A stretch of 64,000 bases of DNA from Chionis minor (taxonomy: Eukaryota > Chordata > Aves > Charadriiformes > Chionididae), in the NCBI GenBank assembly GCA_013398295.1, contig VZSF01000660.1, forward strand, positions 184,734-248,733, in the 5' to 3' direction. A program made the translations under genes and the position numbers. Of the stretch, positions 1 to 11,700 are shown in pieces. Within the stretch, counting starts at the first letter, position 1, and every line of letters begins with the position of its first letter. A model generated the notes under the pieces. The model worked only from the letters and a program-made list of their open reading frames with translations, was not told the DNA's origin and made no database searches.

Positions 1-3000
1 TTAGAACCAGATGAGAGTCAGCTAGAGAGGGAGAGGAGGGCCTGATTCTCTACCAAATCATTTATAAAAGAGCAGACTGAATACTAAGTATGTATAACAC
101 GCTCACGTCCTGGTTTATTAACAGATATAACTGACTAGCATATTACACTTGCATGATATAAATGGATCACTGGACAAAGGTGGCTGGTAGGGGAGACCAA
201 TGCACAGGGAGTGGGAGCGTACGAGGGGTTTCTGTTCATGGTGATGTGAACCTCTTGTGATAATCTTACCCTGTGTTACTAATAGGCTCTACAAAGTTAG
301 AGAAGAAAAAGTATGACAAGTTCATTTAATTTCTCTCCTATTCCCTCTGGCACGTCGCCTGCAGAGTTCTGCCTGATCTTCCTATATTCTGGCACTTGCT
401 AACTTTTGGGTACCCAGCTTTGCAGCCTTGGCTCAATTCTTTTACTGCTATTTTTTTCTGTAGGACTTTTCAATTTAAAACAGGCAATCCATGACATTCA
501 AGAAGAATGATTCTGTGCGGAGTCAGTCTGGGACTTCTGAGTGTGGACCGTGTCTGCTTGAGATAAAAGGTTGTCTCAGCAGATAGCGTTAGCAAGCTAT
601 TATCCTATTTCTACTCGGCTTTAACAGAGGGATAGGGTATATAAACTTTCCCGATGGGTTAGACACCTAACTGTTAGCTAGACATTGCTTGGTAGAAATT
701 TGGATTCCTGGATTTTATGTCATGCTCTGAGATTTGAAGCGTATCTAGAGAAGTGATTTTCAATCTTTTTCAATTAGCAAACAGGAAGAACAAAAACCAA
801 TCAGTAGAAGAATAGCTGCCAGTATAGTGCATCTAGGTCCATAAGCTCACTTCTCCCAGCTACATTAAGAGTAGTTTCCTTAAAAATAAACTAGAGATTT
901 TAAAAACATAAGTTAAAATCTGCTGGGCTTGATGCTAGAGAAAGGGGCATGAAAATAAGGGGCTTTGGATCGATTTGCTTGTTAATGATGATTTGACTCT
1001 CATAAATGAGTCTGAAAAGTGTGTATGTGGAAGCTGCCTTATTAGCTAGGCACTATAACTAACCATTGCTGGCGTATTAAGGAGGTGCCAAATGCAGGTC
1101 TGTAGTCAAAACTGCATTCTGATAGAGGCTGACATCCTCCTTCTGTGCACAGAGGTACTATATCCATGTGAAATTTCACACTGTTCAGTCTTATACACTT
1201 TGGTTTTTCTGTGTAGGTTTTGTTTGTCTTCCTTTCATAAGCATTCAACAGGGTGTGTTTGAAATTGGTCTCAGGCTGAGAGTCATTATGTTTGTAGTAT
1301 TTCATTGTTGGTGTGTTTCTTCAAAAGGAGACAAATCATTCTGTTTTAAATAGGCACAGGGGCAAAGCCGCAGTAATTCTGATGCAAATAATACAATTTG
1401 AAAGGAGGCAATTTAGAAGTGAAGCCATTTTTGTTATGTTTCATAACAGAAAGTTTATCCTTCAGCAAAGACTAATGCGTAGCTCTTGGTGAAACCACGG
1501 CCATGCGTTGCATTGCATCAGGATAGTCCCTTCCAGTTTTTCTCCCGGGGATGGAAGCGACAGGCAGTTTCTGTTTCAGCTGGTCAGCATTTACTACAAA
1601 GCAGCAGAAATTTAGGTTGCCTGTAGTAAAGATGGGTGTTGCCTCTGTCCTGAAACCTGCTGTTCCTGTCACAGTAGGGAAGGGGACTGTGGAGAGCAGC
1701 AGAAAAGGGTAAGTGAGGATGGAGAAGGTCCTCTGAATGCATGCCGGAAGGGAATGTGTGGAGAAGGCAATAGTGCCTGAGCAGGGAGTATGGGATGCAG
1801 GATTGTCTTCCCAATGCGCACAACAAGGGAACATGGGAGGGTTTATACCTGAGAGGGTAGGGGGCAGAGAATGAGGCAGGAGGATTACAGAGAATCCATG
1901 TTTTCCACATAAGGGGCAATACTGAGGGACAACATGTCTGGGGCAGGAGAACTGGCAAGGCACTGAAAGAGGGATCTTGAAGGAAAGAGGAAGAGGTGAC
2001 AGGAGGCGCAGGGGTTGCGAGAAGCAGCCAGGGTTGACAAGCCGGGGTTCTCCTGCTATAGGGATAAGGATTAGTAGAAACAGGTCTTCTCCAAGCAGCT
2101 GCTATGAAATGAATTTGCAGGTAGAGTTTTGAGCCTGAAATGATCAAACACGCTTTAGCTGCGCAGCTTCCACCAAAATGTCACACAGCAGAAGGCAGGG
2201 AAAAAACCCCAGTCTTTGACAAGCTTTGGTATCAGACCAGCTCTGTCAGCCTCGCCGGGAGTTACAGGGCTGTTTCCAAATCTTGTGACATTTGAACTGC
2301 TTCCTAAGGCAGTAAACCACAGGGTGAGATGCCCACTGTTCACTAAGAGAAGTGAATTTGTGATTTTTGCAGTGGAGGAGGCACAATTAATAACATAGCT
2401 ATAAACGTCTTGAGAACACTAAAATTAGAAGGCAAATAAAAGTTCTTTTGTTTTTATTTTATATACATGTATATAAATATACATATATACAAAATCTTAT
2501 CTGATGTTAAATACAAATTACATTATTCCAGTCAATCTTGTGATTTTTGTGTGTACTTGGTTCATGATTTTCAAGTACCAGGGGCTGGCAATACAGACTC
2601 TAACAAACTTCCTTTGTTTCACTGCAGACAGCTCCTGAATCACATTAAGTTAACTGTTCTGAGGATATTCCCAGCTTTTTTTCTAAAGTAGACAAGAATT
2701 TATGTACAGACTGTTTACTCTGCATATCTTCATTGACCGCTACTTGTTTAGTGAACTCATCCTTCCCTTAATATTTTAAAGTATTCTCCTTTGGATACAA
2801 ATACCATCGTCTGTAGTTTTACTAGTTGATAGTTCTCAGGATCAATTTTTTCTCTTAAAGCACTGGTGCCATGTTTGCTGGTTTTCCATTTTTGCCATTC
2901 CCCAGGTCCTTACAGTTTTTCAGTACTGATTGCGTGTCCAGTAAATTCATCTACTAGCTTGATTAATACCTTCAGATGCGTATTATCCTTCCTTGCTTAC

Positions 3001-5859
3001 ACCTCATTAAAGAATTTATTTATTTTTAAAGAAGGTTGTCATCATCTCAGAATGTTCAAACTTTTCTTTATTTTTCTTGTCAGAGTAATTATAAAGAGGA
3101 TTTCTTCACTTAGTGTTGCATAATCTCTTACAATATCATTTTCCTCATTAGGAGACAGACTGGCGCTCTTTTTAGTTTCATCACACAACATTTTCACACT
3201 GAGAACTCCCATTGATTATGCAGGATTATTAAAGGAACATAATAGTAGTTGGAATGGTAGAAATAGCTCTTTCATGCAAGTATTTCTTTTTGCAAGATAC
3301 ATAAGTTATTGGAAGTTGCAAAAGTTTTGCTACAGTTCAATTACCAGTTATGGAGACTTACACAGGAATGTTAGGGTGCAGTTCTCTAGGCTGTATTAAG
3401 TGGGATATAAATGAGGTGATCAAGCTACCTTGTCAATCTTTCTTCTAAGATTATTTTACCAGGATGAATTTTGAAAATCCATTTTGCTTTCTTTTGGTGT
3501 ATCTATCTGTCTGATTCTTAGCCGGTCTTTCACCTCTAACAGTGGATAAACATTAGTAATTTCCCTTGATTCTAGGCAGTTTAACATCCAGGATCTCATC
3601 TGTTACTCCACTGTTTGGGTCTTAGCACCAAAACTTCAGTATAGAAAGATAATTCTGATGGATAAAAGATTTCAGAATTTTGAAATCCGGTTTTCTTCCA
3701 ATTTCAAGCACAAGCCTATCCCTGCATCACATCCCGGGCCCGTCTGTCTCACAGGCGACGGACCCTGGAAACCCGGGGTCTCCAACTGCAAGATAGTTGC
3801 CAGGCAGTTTTACTGCAGTGTTGAGAAAATTGAATTGCTTTTACAGACAGTTTGGATTTCAACAAATTGACTTTCACTTATGGAAAATACCCTGTTGGAG
3901 GATTTTCAGCCTATTCTATTAATACTGCAACGGAAAAACATAAACTGAAGCAAAAGGAAGTGTTTTAACTCTCTGACGAGCAAAAGCTTCATGAAAGCAT
4001 TTGATTTCATGACAGCGTTTCTGCACAGGCTTTTCTTAAGATACACACACACCAGCAGAAGATGTGGCCCACTGGCTTTCATGAGCTGTTGTGAAAATAT
4101 TTTTAAATGACTAAAAACTGTAGAAGCAAAATTGATTTAGCCTAGCCTGACTCCTTGCTACATTTTTGCTCCACCTCTATGACCTTAAACTGCATCTGAC
4201 TTCCTGGAGAATTAATGCTTGACTGAGGAAAAATTGAGTGAATACCTCAGTATTTGGTATGTTTATAGCATACCTTAATGTAATGCCTAGCTCTTTGTTA
4301 GGCGGACGATGAATAGCTTGGAGAATGGGTTATTAATGACTTTGCATTTGGTTTTGCCCCCCGACTGACCAAGACAGATAGAGATTAAGAGAGAACAAGC
4401 TATAATAAAACATCAGGCTAACAGAATTCCTCTCGTGAAACTAAAACCAGGGTAGCAGAGAAGTGGGGGTAAGACCTGAGAGCTGTCAGCCACCCTCCAT
4501 TTACTGAGACCTCGCACACAGCCCCCACAGCACCCTGATGGAGCACTGGGGCTGATTGGGGAAGACTTAAAATCCTCCTAGACAGAAGCACGCCGAGCGG
4601 GTGTTACTCAGCCCCAGCTGGGGCTATGAGGAAACAGCCATATAGGGGAAGGGGACTCTGGGTTACCCCACATCTTTGTAGCTACCCAACAGCGGTTTGA
4701 TTTTCTGAACTACCTGGGGACACCTGCTGTGTTACGGATCATTGGGAGTCAATTGAGCAAGATCAATAGAAGAGGGAGTCCTGCTGGCAATGAATAGGAG
4801 CGGGGTGGTGGCAGGTGGGGGACTCAGAGGCTGCATCGCACTGTAAGGTGTTGCAAGGATGTACGGTGCCTTCCATCGCGTGGCGTGATGGTTGTTAGCA
4901 ACCATAGTGGTGTTTACACGGTGCCCAAAGGGTGCTAAGTGCAACAAACATAACATCCTGGAGACCTCATGGGGAATCCACCGGAGAGAGAAGCGCTGGG
5001 GGGGGGAGACAGAAGGAGAGGGAAAGAGTAACAAGCCAGAAGCCACAAAAATGACATACAAAAAAAAAATTGTTTTTATTTCTCATGTGCACAAAAAGAG
5101 AAAAGAAAAGAATCAAACAGAACTGAAGCAATGAGGAAAAGCCAAGAGTGGCTGCAGCAGCCTAGAATGGATATGACCCTGCACCTGGCACTGGCCCCCT
5201 CCCCTCCACGCTCTCATGTCTAGCTTAGCCTGGAGAGCATCGGCAGAGCTGCTTACGGTTGGATTTGTTGTCAGTTCTGTAATTGTCATCGTTTGATCCC
5301 TCTTTCCTGCTTTGCAAGTTTGCCACCATCCTGGACCCAGCCAAGGAGCACACTGTGGTGTTTGTGGGGTCCCTCAGAAGCCCTCATTCTGTCAGTGCCA
5401 AAGGGGGCAGCTATGATTATTTTTTTTCCCAGGGGGGTGCTTTTCCGTAGGGACAAAAGGGTGGGGTTTTTCCAACAGTTCAGCAAACGAAAAATTCCTT
5501 TAGGAAAATGTTTATGTGCCTATATATAATTATATACTCGAGAGAAGAAAGAGGTGCAGGGTTTTTTGTTTTCCTTTTGTGTTTGTTTAACATCCTCACA
5601 TTCATGTTGTGATTAATTCTGAAGTCTTTCTCTGAATTTTAATCATCACTACAGATGGGTCAGAAAGCATGCAGACTTCTCCCTGTTTCATCAGCAGGGC
5701 TCATCGCCACCAACCCTCCCCAACATTTACAGGTCACAAGGGTGTCAGCTTTAATGCATCCACCCCGTGCAAACATCCCTCTTCCTTGCCCCACATCCCA
5801 TCGGGCCAAAAGGATGCGAGAGCTTCAGAGAACAGACCTTGAAATTGCTGCCCAGTTTT

Positions 5860-5901
5860 AAATGCCATGGTTCCTGTTGCTCCCAGCGAACCATGGCATT
5901 T
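5860..5901. repeat. Perfect 14-bp inverted repeat with 14-bp loop
   Basis: The arm aaatgccatggttc at 5860-5873 pairs with gaaccatggcattt at 5888-5901. It lies about 3.3 kb past the presumed PAX2 3' end. Confidence 0.95.
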
Positions 5902-6162
5902 GAGAACTCATGAGATTCCTCCCCCGCCAAAAAAAAAAAAAAAGGTGAGAGAGGGACATCCAGTCACACAGCGTTTCTGCTTGGTCCATTAGATAAAGTA
6001 AACATAGCAGCAAAGCTAAGAATGATAGAAGAAAGAAGTGAAGGGAGATCTGAAGAAAAATAAACGAAGAATGATTGTGAGAAAAAGGAAAAGAAAAGAA
6101 ATGTAATGGAAACATTCATTATTATTCAGAATAATACTTAACACTTTGATAGAATTTTCTTT

Positions 6163-6400
6163 CCAGGATCTCAAAGCACTGAGCCGGTGCTAATTAATTC
6201 AGCTGCGCAATCCCCCGGTGAACTAGGAACTATTGTTATCCCCATTTTACAGAAGATTGGAATTGAGGAATGGGGGGAAATTGGACTTGACAAAGGTTCT
6301 CTAGAGCCATGAGGAGAATTGGGGAGCTTGAGTTCCCAGATACCTGCTCTCATATCAGTAATGCTGTTCCCTCTCTGGATAGAAAAGTGCATTGGGAATG
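6163..6400 (-). repeat. MIR/CORE-SINE-like fragment, reverse orientation
   Basis: The phrase ttgttatccccattttacag followed by gaattgaggaa and then ttggacttgacaaaggt resembles the reverse complement of MIR-type SINEs (cattttacagatggggaaactgagg, then tgcccaaggtcac). It is strongly diverged. Confidence 0.5.
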
Positions 6401-7696
6401 AAGAATAATAAAAGATAGAGATACAAACAGAATGGAAAGAGGGTGTGAGAAAGAAATGGGAGAAAGGGAAGAGACTGCTGAATGGAGGAGAGAGATGCGA
6501 GTCATAGACTTCACTGGATTTTGCATAGTGTTTTCTTCTTCCAATTCTTTTTCATTTTTCCTGTAAAACTTTTTAAAGAAATATGAAAAAAAAATCCACC
6601 TATAACAAAGCAACTGTTGGCCTGTTGGGGAAGGGGTCCTTCCAAGTTTTGGCTGTTCCCTCAGGTTCTGGATTTGTGCTGTGCTTTATTGAACACATCG
6701 TTTTGTTTTCAGTGAGCACAACGAGACTTGCACAGTACAGACAGCGTGTTCCTTATCTACAGGATGAGACGAGGCTGTTTTAATAACTACCATGATGAGG
6801 ATGGAGATGAACTTATATACAAGAGGAATTGCCTTCACATTACACACATTATCTTCCTACAAAGCAGCAATTGTTTTTGCAAATAACATAATATTAAATA
6901 ATTGGTAGAATTTTTGCGTTTCCTGCATAGTCCAGTCTAATGGAATCTATATGAATATTGATGGTTTTCTTCTGCATAATATCACCACATAAATCCCCAT
7001 GTCAGCTACTAGACTTTAGCTATAATACTGCTTTACAATGCATCCACCGACTGTAAATCAAAACAACCAACACAAGAAACTCTTTGGCAAATGTAATTCA
7101 GTACATTCGCATGGGGGTCTACAGATGGTGGTGGAAGAGGATTAGACTGACCAGTCCTTTGCATAATTCTGCTTTCCTTTTAATTTTCCTGGTCGAACTA
7201 TATGCCATACTTACGAACTTTCCAGACCGATCCAGTGCCTGGTGGAAACCCTCTTTTTATCAGTGGAGTTACACCAACAATGGATTTGGCCCTCCAAGGG
7301 CCAAATCAAGCCAGCCATGAGTGAGCCAACCAAATCCTGCTTTCATACCCTAGCTCATGTCTCAAGTTTAGCGAAACACCATTATAAAAATAAGCATTTC
7401 CGAGCTGCTAGCTTCTCTTGCAGTGGCCCCAGGGCTGCGGGTTGCCACGTGTGAGGCGTGACCGTCTCCTTTCCTCTAGCCTCCTCAGGAGGTTCCCCTT
7501 GCTGGTCCTGGGATTTACTGCCTCTGCCCCGACCACCTGTTGAGTGAAACTGGGTGGTGCACACGTAGAGCAAAGGCTGTACTGGGAGATCAAAAGGGAG
7601 ATTTTACTAAGGGTCCAGCATCTATCCAGTGTCCGTGGAGGAAAACAGAAGGAGTGGTGAAAGTAAATTTTTAGAAACTACTCAGAATTTTCTTCT

Positions 7697-7890
7697 CATA
7701 TAGAATAAGGTAACGGGCCAAATTCTGGTTGAGGTGACAGTGTAACAACTCTGCTATTTGAAGCAGGTTACTCGGAGGTAAGACATGCGGAATAACACTT
7801 TTAATAGATCAGGAGTAACCTCTTTGATTTTATTCTGTACAGGAACAGATTTTAGCTCTATATCTTCTATGTAAACATCCCCCCCCCAAA
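7697..7890. repeat. Old interspersed repeat fragment
   Basis: It begins with cgggccaaattctggttgag and continues with aggagtaacctctttgatttt, resembling decayed CR1/L3-type repeat ends. Assignment is tentative. Confidence 0.35.
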
Positions 7891-9245
7891 TACCCTTATC
7901 ATTTGGGCAACCCATTAAAGAGGACACAGACCTATAATCAGCTAGAGCCATGCAAGGGCTAGAAGTGTTAGGTGAAAGGGGCCTTTGGGATCAACGCAGC
8001 TGTTTACTGATGATGGATTTCATACATACAAGTTAAACTTGGAGACAGAATACCGAGTCCACAACCACATCTCCTCTGAGGCTGGGAGCTCTGGATTTGA
8101 TACATAACGTTGGCTGTACAGATTGCTCCGCTGTTCACTTTTATGCCCTTCGGGGGTTTGATTCTCAATCCTGCCTTTGTCCATGGACAGTAGCCCACGA
8201 GTTTTATCTGAAACCTCTCTAAAACAACAAGGATCTATTTTGGCAGACTTGATACCCTGGGGACAGGCTATAGCTGCCTTCATGTTTTCTTTTGAGTATT
8301 TTTTAGGAAGTGTCAGTGCAAGGAACAGTTTATGAGTTTGCTGACGATACAGGAGTAATAAGCATTTCTATTGACAGTTAGCCTTTTGCAGAACAGTGTT
8401 TGCCAGTCACTTGGGAACCCAAAAGAGCAGAGAATCATCAGGTGAGCATTTGGGATGAGGGGTAAATATTAGGGTGCACAATACAGGATTGAAGATGAAA
8501 AGATGGGGCTGTATGTTGGGACTGGCTGGTAGGATGCAGACATATGGATTTGAATGGAGGCCTATAAATTAGTAGGTGTTAAGAGCAGATGGACTGGGGA
8601 TCGAAGGGGGCCCATACAGCAAAGCTATAGTGGTTAGGAAATTAGGTGTTGGGCACAGATAACGAGGCTGTTGTCATCGGCTGTGGGGATTTGGAGAACG
8701 GGCGTTGGGCATATCTAGAATTGCGGAAGTTGGGATGTGGGTGAACTGAAGTCGTCACGGGTACGGGGGTTAAGGTAAAAGGAGCAGCGGCTAAGGGCGA
8801 GGGAACCAAGCAATAATCCCAGCCAATCCTGAATTTGTCCATCTCAGTCTCAGCTGTCCAGAGGGCAATCAGATGGGCCCACATGAAGCCCCACACTTTC
8901 CTTTCCACCACACAGCGCAGTTAAGAGCGCAGCTGGGCTTGTTTTCTTTGTTTGCCAACCAGTGACATGGAAAATGTTTGTTGACTCAGAGTGCTTTTTT
9001 TGTCGACTGATGTGTTTGGTAACTTGGTCAGATGTGACTTGTCCACACTGCTCCCCAGAGACAGGATTTGGGAAAGGGGGAGGAGGAGGAGGCGACAGGG
9101 GTGGAGCTGGCATCCAATCCTCTCCAATACCACCATCCCATTGTAGTGCAAAACAGAAAGGAAACAAAACCCTAGAGTGAAAGAGGAGCATCAAACATCA
9201 GAGGAACTCTGTCTGCCATTCAGGTGGCGGGGAGGGATGGGACTT

Positions 9246-10193
9246 GGAGTTTTATTTTTGTAGGGTTTTTTAATTATTATTTTGGTTTTTTTGTTGTTTT
9301 TGTTTGCTTGGGTTTTTTAGAAAATTGGGGATTTGTTCTTTTTTTTTCCTTTTTACAGACCTTCATGACAAAGCATAAAAACACAGTTATATTTATATAT
9401 CTATTTATATATTTCTTCATTTCGTCGGTTGGTTTGTAAATGTTGCTCCATCCTCCTGTCTGAGCTGATTGTGTGTCACAGAAATTGTGGGTGTGTGTGT
9501 GAGGTTCCTCCCAACTCTGGCCTGCAAAGTCACCACGCGTGGGGTGCAGCCAGCTATGGGGGAAGCCATGCTGGGGAGTGGGGATGAGGTGCACAGAGAA
9601 CCCCTCGCGGGGTGCAGATAGTTACTTGGTCCTTTTCTTCATTGCCAGGTCTCTGTACTGCCATCTCTGCTCTAGCCAGACTGTTCCCTCGGTCCCGGGA
9701 AACAGGGTGAGCATCAGAGGTGTTACTCGTGTTGAAGAGTCCACCACAGAAGAGCATATCTTTGGGGAACAGTGTTTCATGAGCGGCGTTCTCCCCTGCT
9801 TCCCCCGGCCCTTACCGCTCCCAGAAGGGGGTCCTGTATGGCAATGGTTGCCAGCTGCATCGCTTCCCCCTGAAGTCCTGGAAGCAGAGGGGACTTCGCG
9901 TGGCTGAGCTTTGCCCTGGCACAGTGGAGGGCTCCCGCAAGGAGAGGCCAGTTGGCCGCAGGCTCTTCCCGGCATGGGGGAGCAGTGGGGGCGGAGGGCA
10001 AGGGGAGGGTGGGGGGTCTCAGTCTCGAGTTGTGAGTGCTTGGTCCTTCGTGGCGAAGAGGAAGGAACTGGACTGCGGGGAGGAACGGAAGAAGGTCTCT
10101 TCACCCTTCCCAGGGATGGAGGGAGGTGATCAGACAGGTACAATGTGGAGGCCTAAGCTGTCGCCCTGCAGTTTCATGTGGTTTCCATGGTAA
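9246..10193 (-). other. PAX2: Probable PAX2 3' untranslated region
   Basis: The sequence after the stop codons shows no further convincing coding frame. On the gene strand it passes from GC-rich to strongly A/T-rich (9246-9440, several ATATAAATA and AAAACAACAAAA stretches). It ends at a candidate poly(A) signal at 9251-9256. The exact end is inferred. Mammalian PAX2 3' UTRs can be longer than the roughly 0.9 kb assigned here, so transcription may continue further toward lower coordinates. Confidence 0.6.
9251..9256 (-). terminator. PAX2: Candidate PAX2 polyadenylation signal AATAAA
   Basis: The plus strand reads TTTATT, which is AATAAA on the gene strand, about 0.94 kb after the main stop codon. 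About 45 to 100 nt further downstream the gene strand is T- and GT-rich (gggttttgtttcctttctgttttg between about 9145 and 9175). This is suitable for a downstream element, although the GC-rich stretch directly after the signal is less typical. Another TTTATT occurs at 5076-5081 but is far away. Confidence 0.5.
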
Positions 10194-10251
10194 CTAGTGG
10201 CGGTCATAGGCAGCGGCAGCAGTGGGAGGTGCGGAGCCCCGGGATGTGGCA
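10130..10251 (-). CDS. PAX2: PAX2 alternative C-terminus in an overlapping frame, ending LGLHIVPV
   Basis: A second acceptor (cttattattatag before 10251) lies 19 nt inside the terminal exon. Spliced to the A that ends the exon at 11614-11700, it makes an ATG codon and the frame (LLM)PHPGAPHLPLLPLPMTA, then TSYHGNHMKLQGDSLGLHIV and PV with stop TGA at 10130-10132. The frame is open for 39 codons past the junction and runs 64 nt beyond the first stop. Zebrafish and mammalian Pax2 isoforms with an LLM..PLPLLPLPMTATSY..LHIVPV tail are known, so this appears to be a conserved alternative end. It would replace the inhibitory YDRH tail. Confidence 0.88.
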
Positions 10252-10270
10252 CTATAATAATAAGGGGAAC
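10194..10270 (-). CDS. PAX2: PAX2 terminal coding exon, main frame ending AAAAYDRH
   Basis: With the upstream acceptor (gttaactttcag before 10270) the exon encodes (S)SPYYYSATSRGSAPPTAAAA, then YDRH and the stop TAG at 10194-10196. This is the standard C-terminus of PAX2/5/8 proteins and forms the inhibitory tail that tempers transactivation. The A-rich plus-strand tract at 10319-10378 is, on the gene strand, a very long pyrimidine tract about 50 to 110 nt upstream of this acceptor. The same bases are also read in a second frame (see the entry 10130-10251). Confidence 0.96.
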
Positions 10271-10318
10271 CTGAAAGTTAACACAGGAGAAGAATGGACT
10301 GGTTGAAAGGACAAACAG

Positions 10319-10440
10319 TAAAAAAAAAAACAAAAACAAAAAAAAAACAATCAAACGAAGAAAAAAAAGAAAGGAGAACTGAAAAGGAAAGGAAAGGAAG
10401 AAAGAAAAGGAAGGGAAAAGGAACCAAAAGAACAAACTTG
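10319..10440. repeat. A-rich low-complexity tract (pyrimidine tract on the gene strand)
   Basis: The plus strand is almost pure A with some C and G. On the gene strand this is a long T/C tract ending about 50 nt before the terminal PAX2 acceptor, where it could assist splicing factors that bind pyrimidines. Confidence 0.85.
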
Positions 10441-10843
10441 GGGGTCTCAGCTCTTGATGGGGTTAGGGAAAGACAATTAGTGGAAATCAGCCAAGAGCCA
10501 CATTTCAGTGGATAGATACTGCTGTGGCCTCTGGCTCTGAAGCCACTCTACAGGAAGGAGATCCTTTCGCTTCTTCTGACCATCATTAAGTTGCCAAGGG
10601 GGAAGCCTGAGAGCATTGCAGCACAAACAGGCCACACCTGATCTGCGGCCACAAGGAAAGTCTCAGGGCCAGATGTTCTGAGCATACCTGACAAAGTATA
10701 GCGGGTCACTTTTAAAACCAGGAGGGGAGAAATCAAACAAAATTACAGTGTTTTATTGCTTGGGATTTTGGTCACATTTGGTATGAAAGCTCTCTAGATG
10801 GTTATTGAATGTGTGTTAAATAGCGATTGATTATTAAGATCAC

Positions 10844-10912
10844 ATTTACTGAGGTTTAACAACACTGGAATAAAATGTGCATCTATTACCCAGTTGTTAA
10901 ACCTCAGTAAAT
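10844..10912. repeat. Perfect 20-bp inverted repeat with 29-bp loop
   Basis: The arm atttactgaggtttaacaac at 10844-10863 is repeated as its exact reverse complement at 10893-10912. Either strand can form a 20-bp stem with a 29-nt loop; TGG (10866-10868) and CCA (10890-10892) could extend it after a small bulge. It lies in the last PAX2 intron, about 570 nt upstream of the terminal acceptor. Confidence 0.95.
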
Positions 10913-11613
10913 ACGTAGGTAATAATCATAGCTGATTTATTTTACATATAATAAATCTCTTCCTGTTCCCTTGCAAAGAAATGTTCTATTAGAAGATATG
11001 GTCTTATGGGAGGTTATTTCCCCCTCTGAAAAAAACCCTGACTATTTCTGGGCATATTAGAGTCACTGAAGATGGATATATCCCTGTAAGAAAATTCTGC
11101 TGGCTATTACAAACCGAGTGATGCAGCCTGTCTCCCGCTCTGGACACTGTTCCAATGGGTCCGATAAGAAGAACTTCTATTGGATTTCCAGATCCCCAGG
11201 AACTGACAGTGTGTTTAACTTGGGAGAGGAGTGAAATCTCATCTGTATTTTTAATCAGACTTCGAACAGATGCTTATTGCAGCCTGAAAGAGCTAGCAGG
11301 ACCTGAATTTAACTTCTGATCTCATCTGGAATAAATTGTGGATGCAGGCTATGGAGAAGACAGGGCTGAACTGGAATTCTGAACCGTCTCACACAAGAGG
11401 AGTTGGCTTCAGTCAGACACAAAACACACGTGACGTATATGCCCATCTAGACACTGGACTGGAAAGTGAGGAAAAAGGCCTCTCACCTGGCCCAATACTT
11501 GAAAGCCCTCTTCAGAAACAAAACAAACAAAAAAAAGAACAAAGAAAAGAAAACAAAGAGACAAACAGAAGGTGCGCGAGGCTGGGGGCGTGCTGTGGGA
11601 AAGAGGTACTCAC

Positions 11614-11700
11614 TTAGTAATGCAGGGTTGCTGAACCGCCAGGCCTCGTTGTAGGTTGTGTACTGAGGATGGCTGTAGGGGTTCCCTGAGAACTCGCTCC
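11614..11700 (-). CDS. PAX2: PAX2 exon: [13 protein letters not shown] segment (human exon 11 equivalent)
   Basis: This 87-nt exon encodes (G)[18 protein letters not shown], then [10 protein letters not shown], and ends with a single A. It belongs to the end of the transactivation domain before the inhibitory C-terminus. The acceptor is tgctttcttccag and the donor gtgagtac. The trailing A is used in two ways: with the acceptor before 10270 it forms AGT (Ser), and with the acceptor before 10251 it forms ATG (Met). In mammals an 83-nt alternative exon upstream can shift the frame of this exon; I did not find that exon in the intron at 11701-17616. Confidence 0.96.
   Translation of the reverse strand, partial: GASSQGTPTAILSTQPTTRPGGSATLHY

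Larger units (their letters stand above)
1..9245. other. 3' flanking intergenic DNA of PAX2
   Basis: No open frame here resembles a known protein on either strand, and there are no splice-flanked conserved segments that I can recognise. The stretch contains old repeat-like pieces (about 6163-6400 and 7697-7890), a perfect hairpin at 5860-5901, a short A run at 5931-5943 and single-copy-looking DNA. In other vertebrates the region after PAX2 is a gene-poor regulatory flank. Confidence 0.6.
10271..11613 (-). other. PAX2: Last PAX2 intron
   Basis: This 1,343-bp intron has GT (11612-11613) and AG (10271-10272) ends on the gene strand. It contains a long A-rich plus-strand tract next to the acceptor (10319-10440), a second A-rich tract near the donor (11518-11566), and a perfect 20-bp inverted repeat at 10844-10912 inside an AT-rich island (10740-10980). 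No coding segment is seen. Confidence 0.85.

Noticed and set aside
1472..2147. Overlapping minus-strand open frames of 163 and 187 codons
   Set aside because: Two frames are open over the same stretch, which points to a stop-poor purine/pyrimidine-skewed sequence. Neither product has a recognisable domain, and no splice context or signal was seen.
9622..10143. 173-codon open frame on the minus strand across the PAX2 3' end
   Set aside because: It overlaps the two PAX2 tails in the third frame and runs into the 3' untranslated region. Its proline/serine-rich product resembles translated GC-rich DNA and has no recognisable domain.
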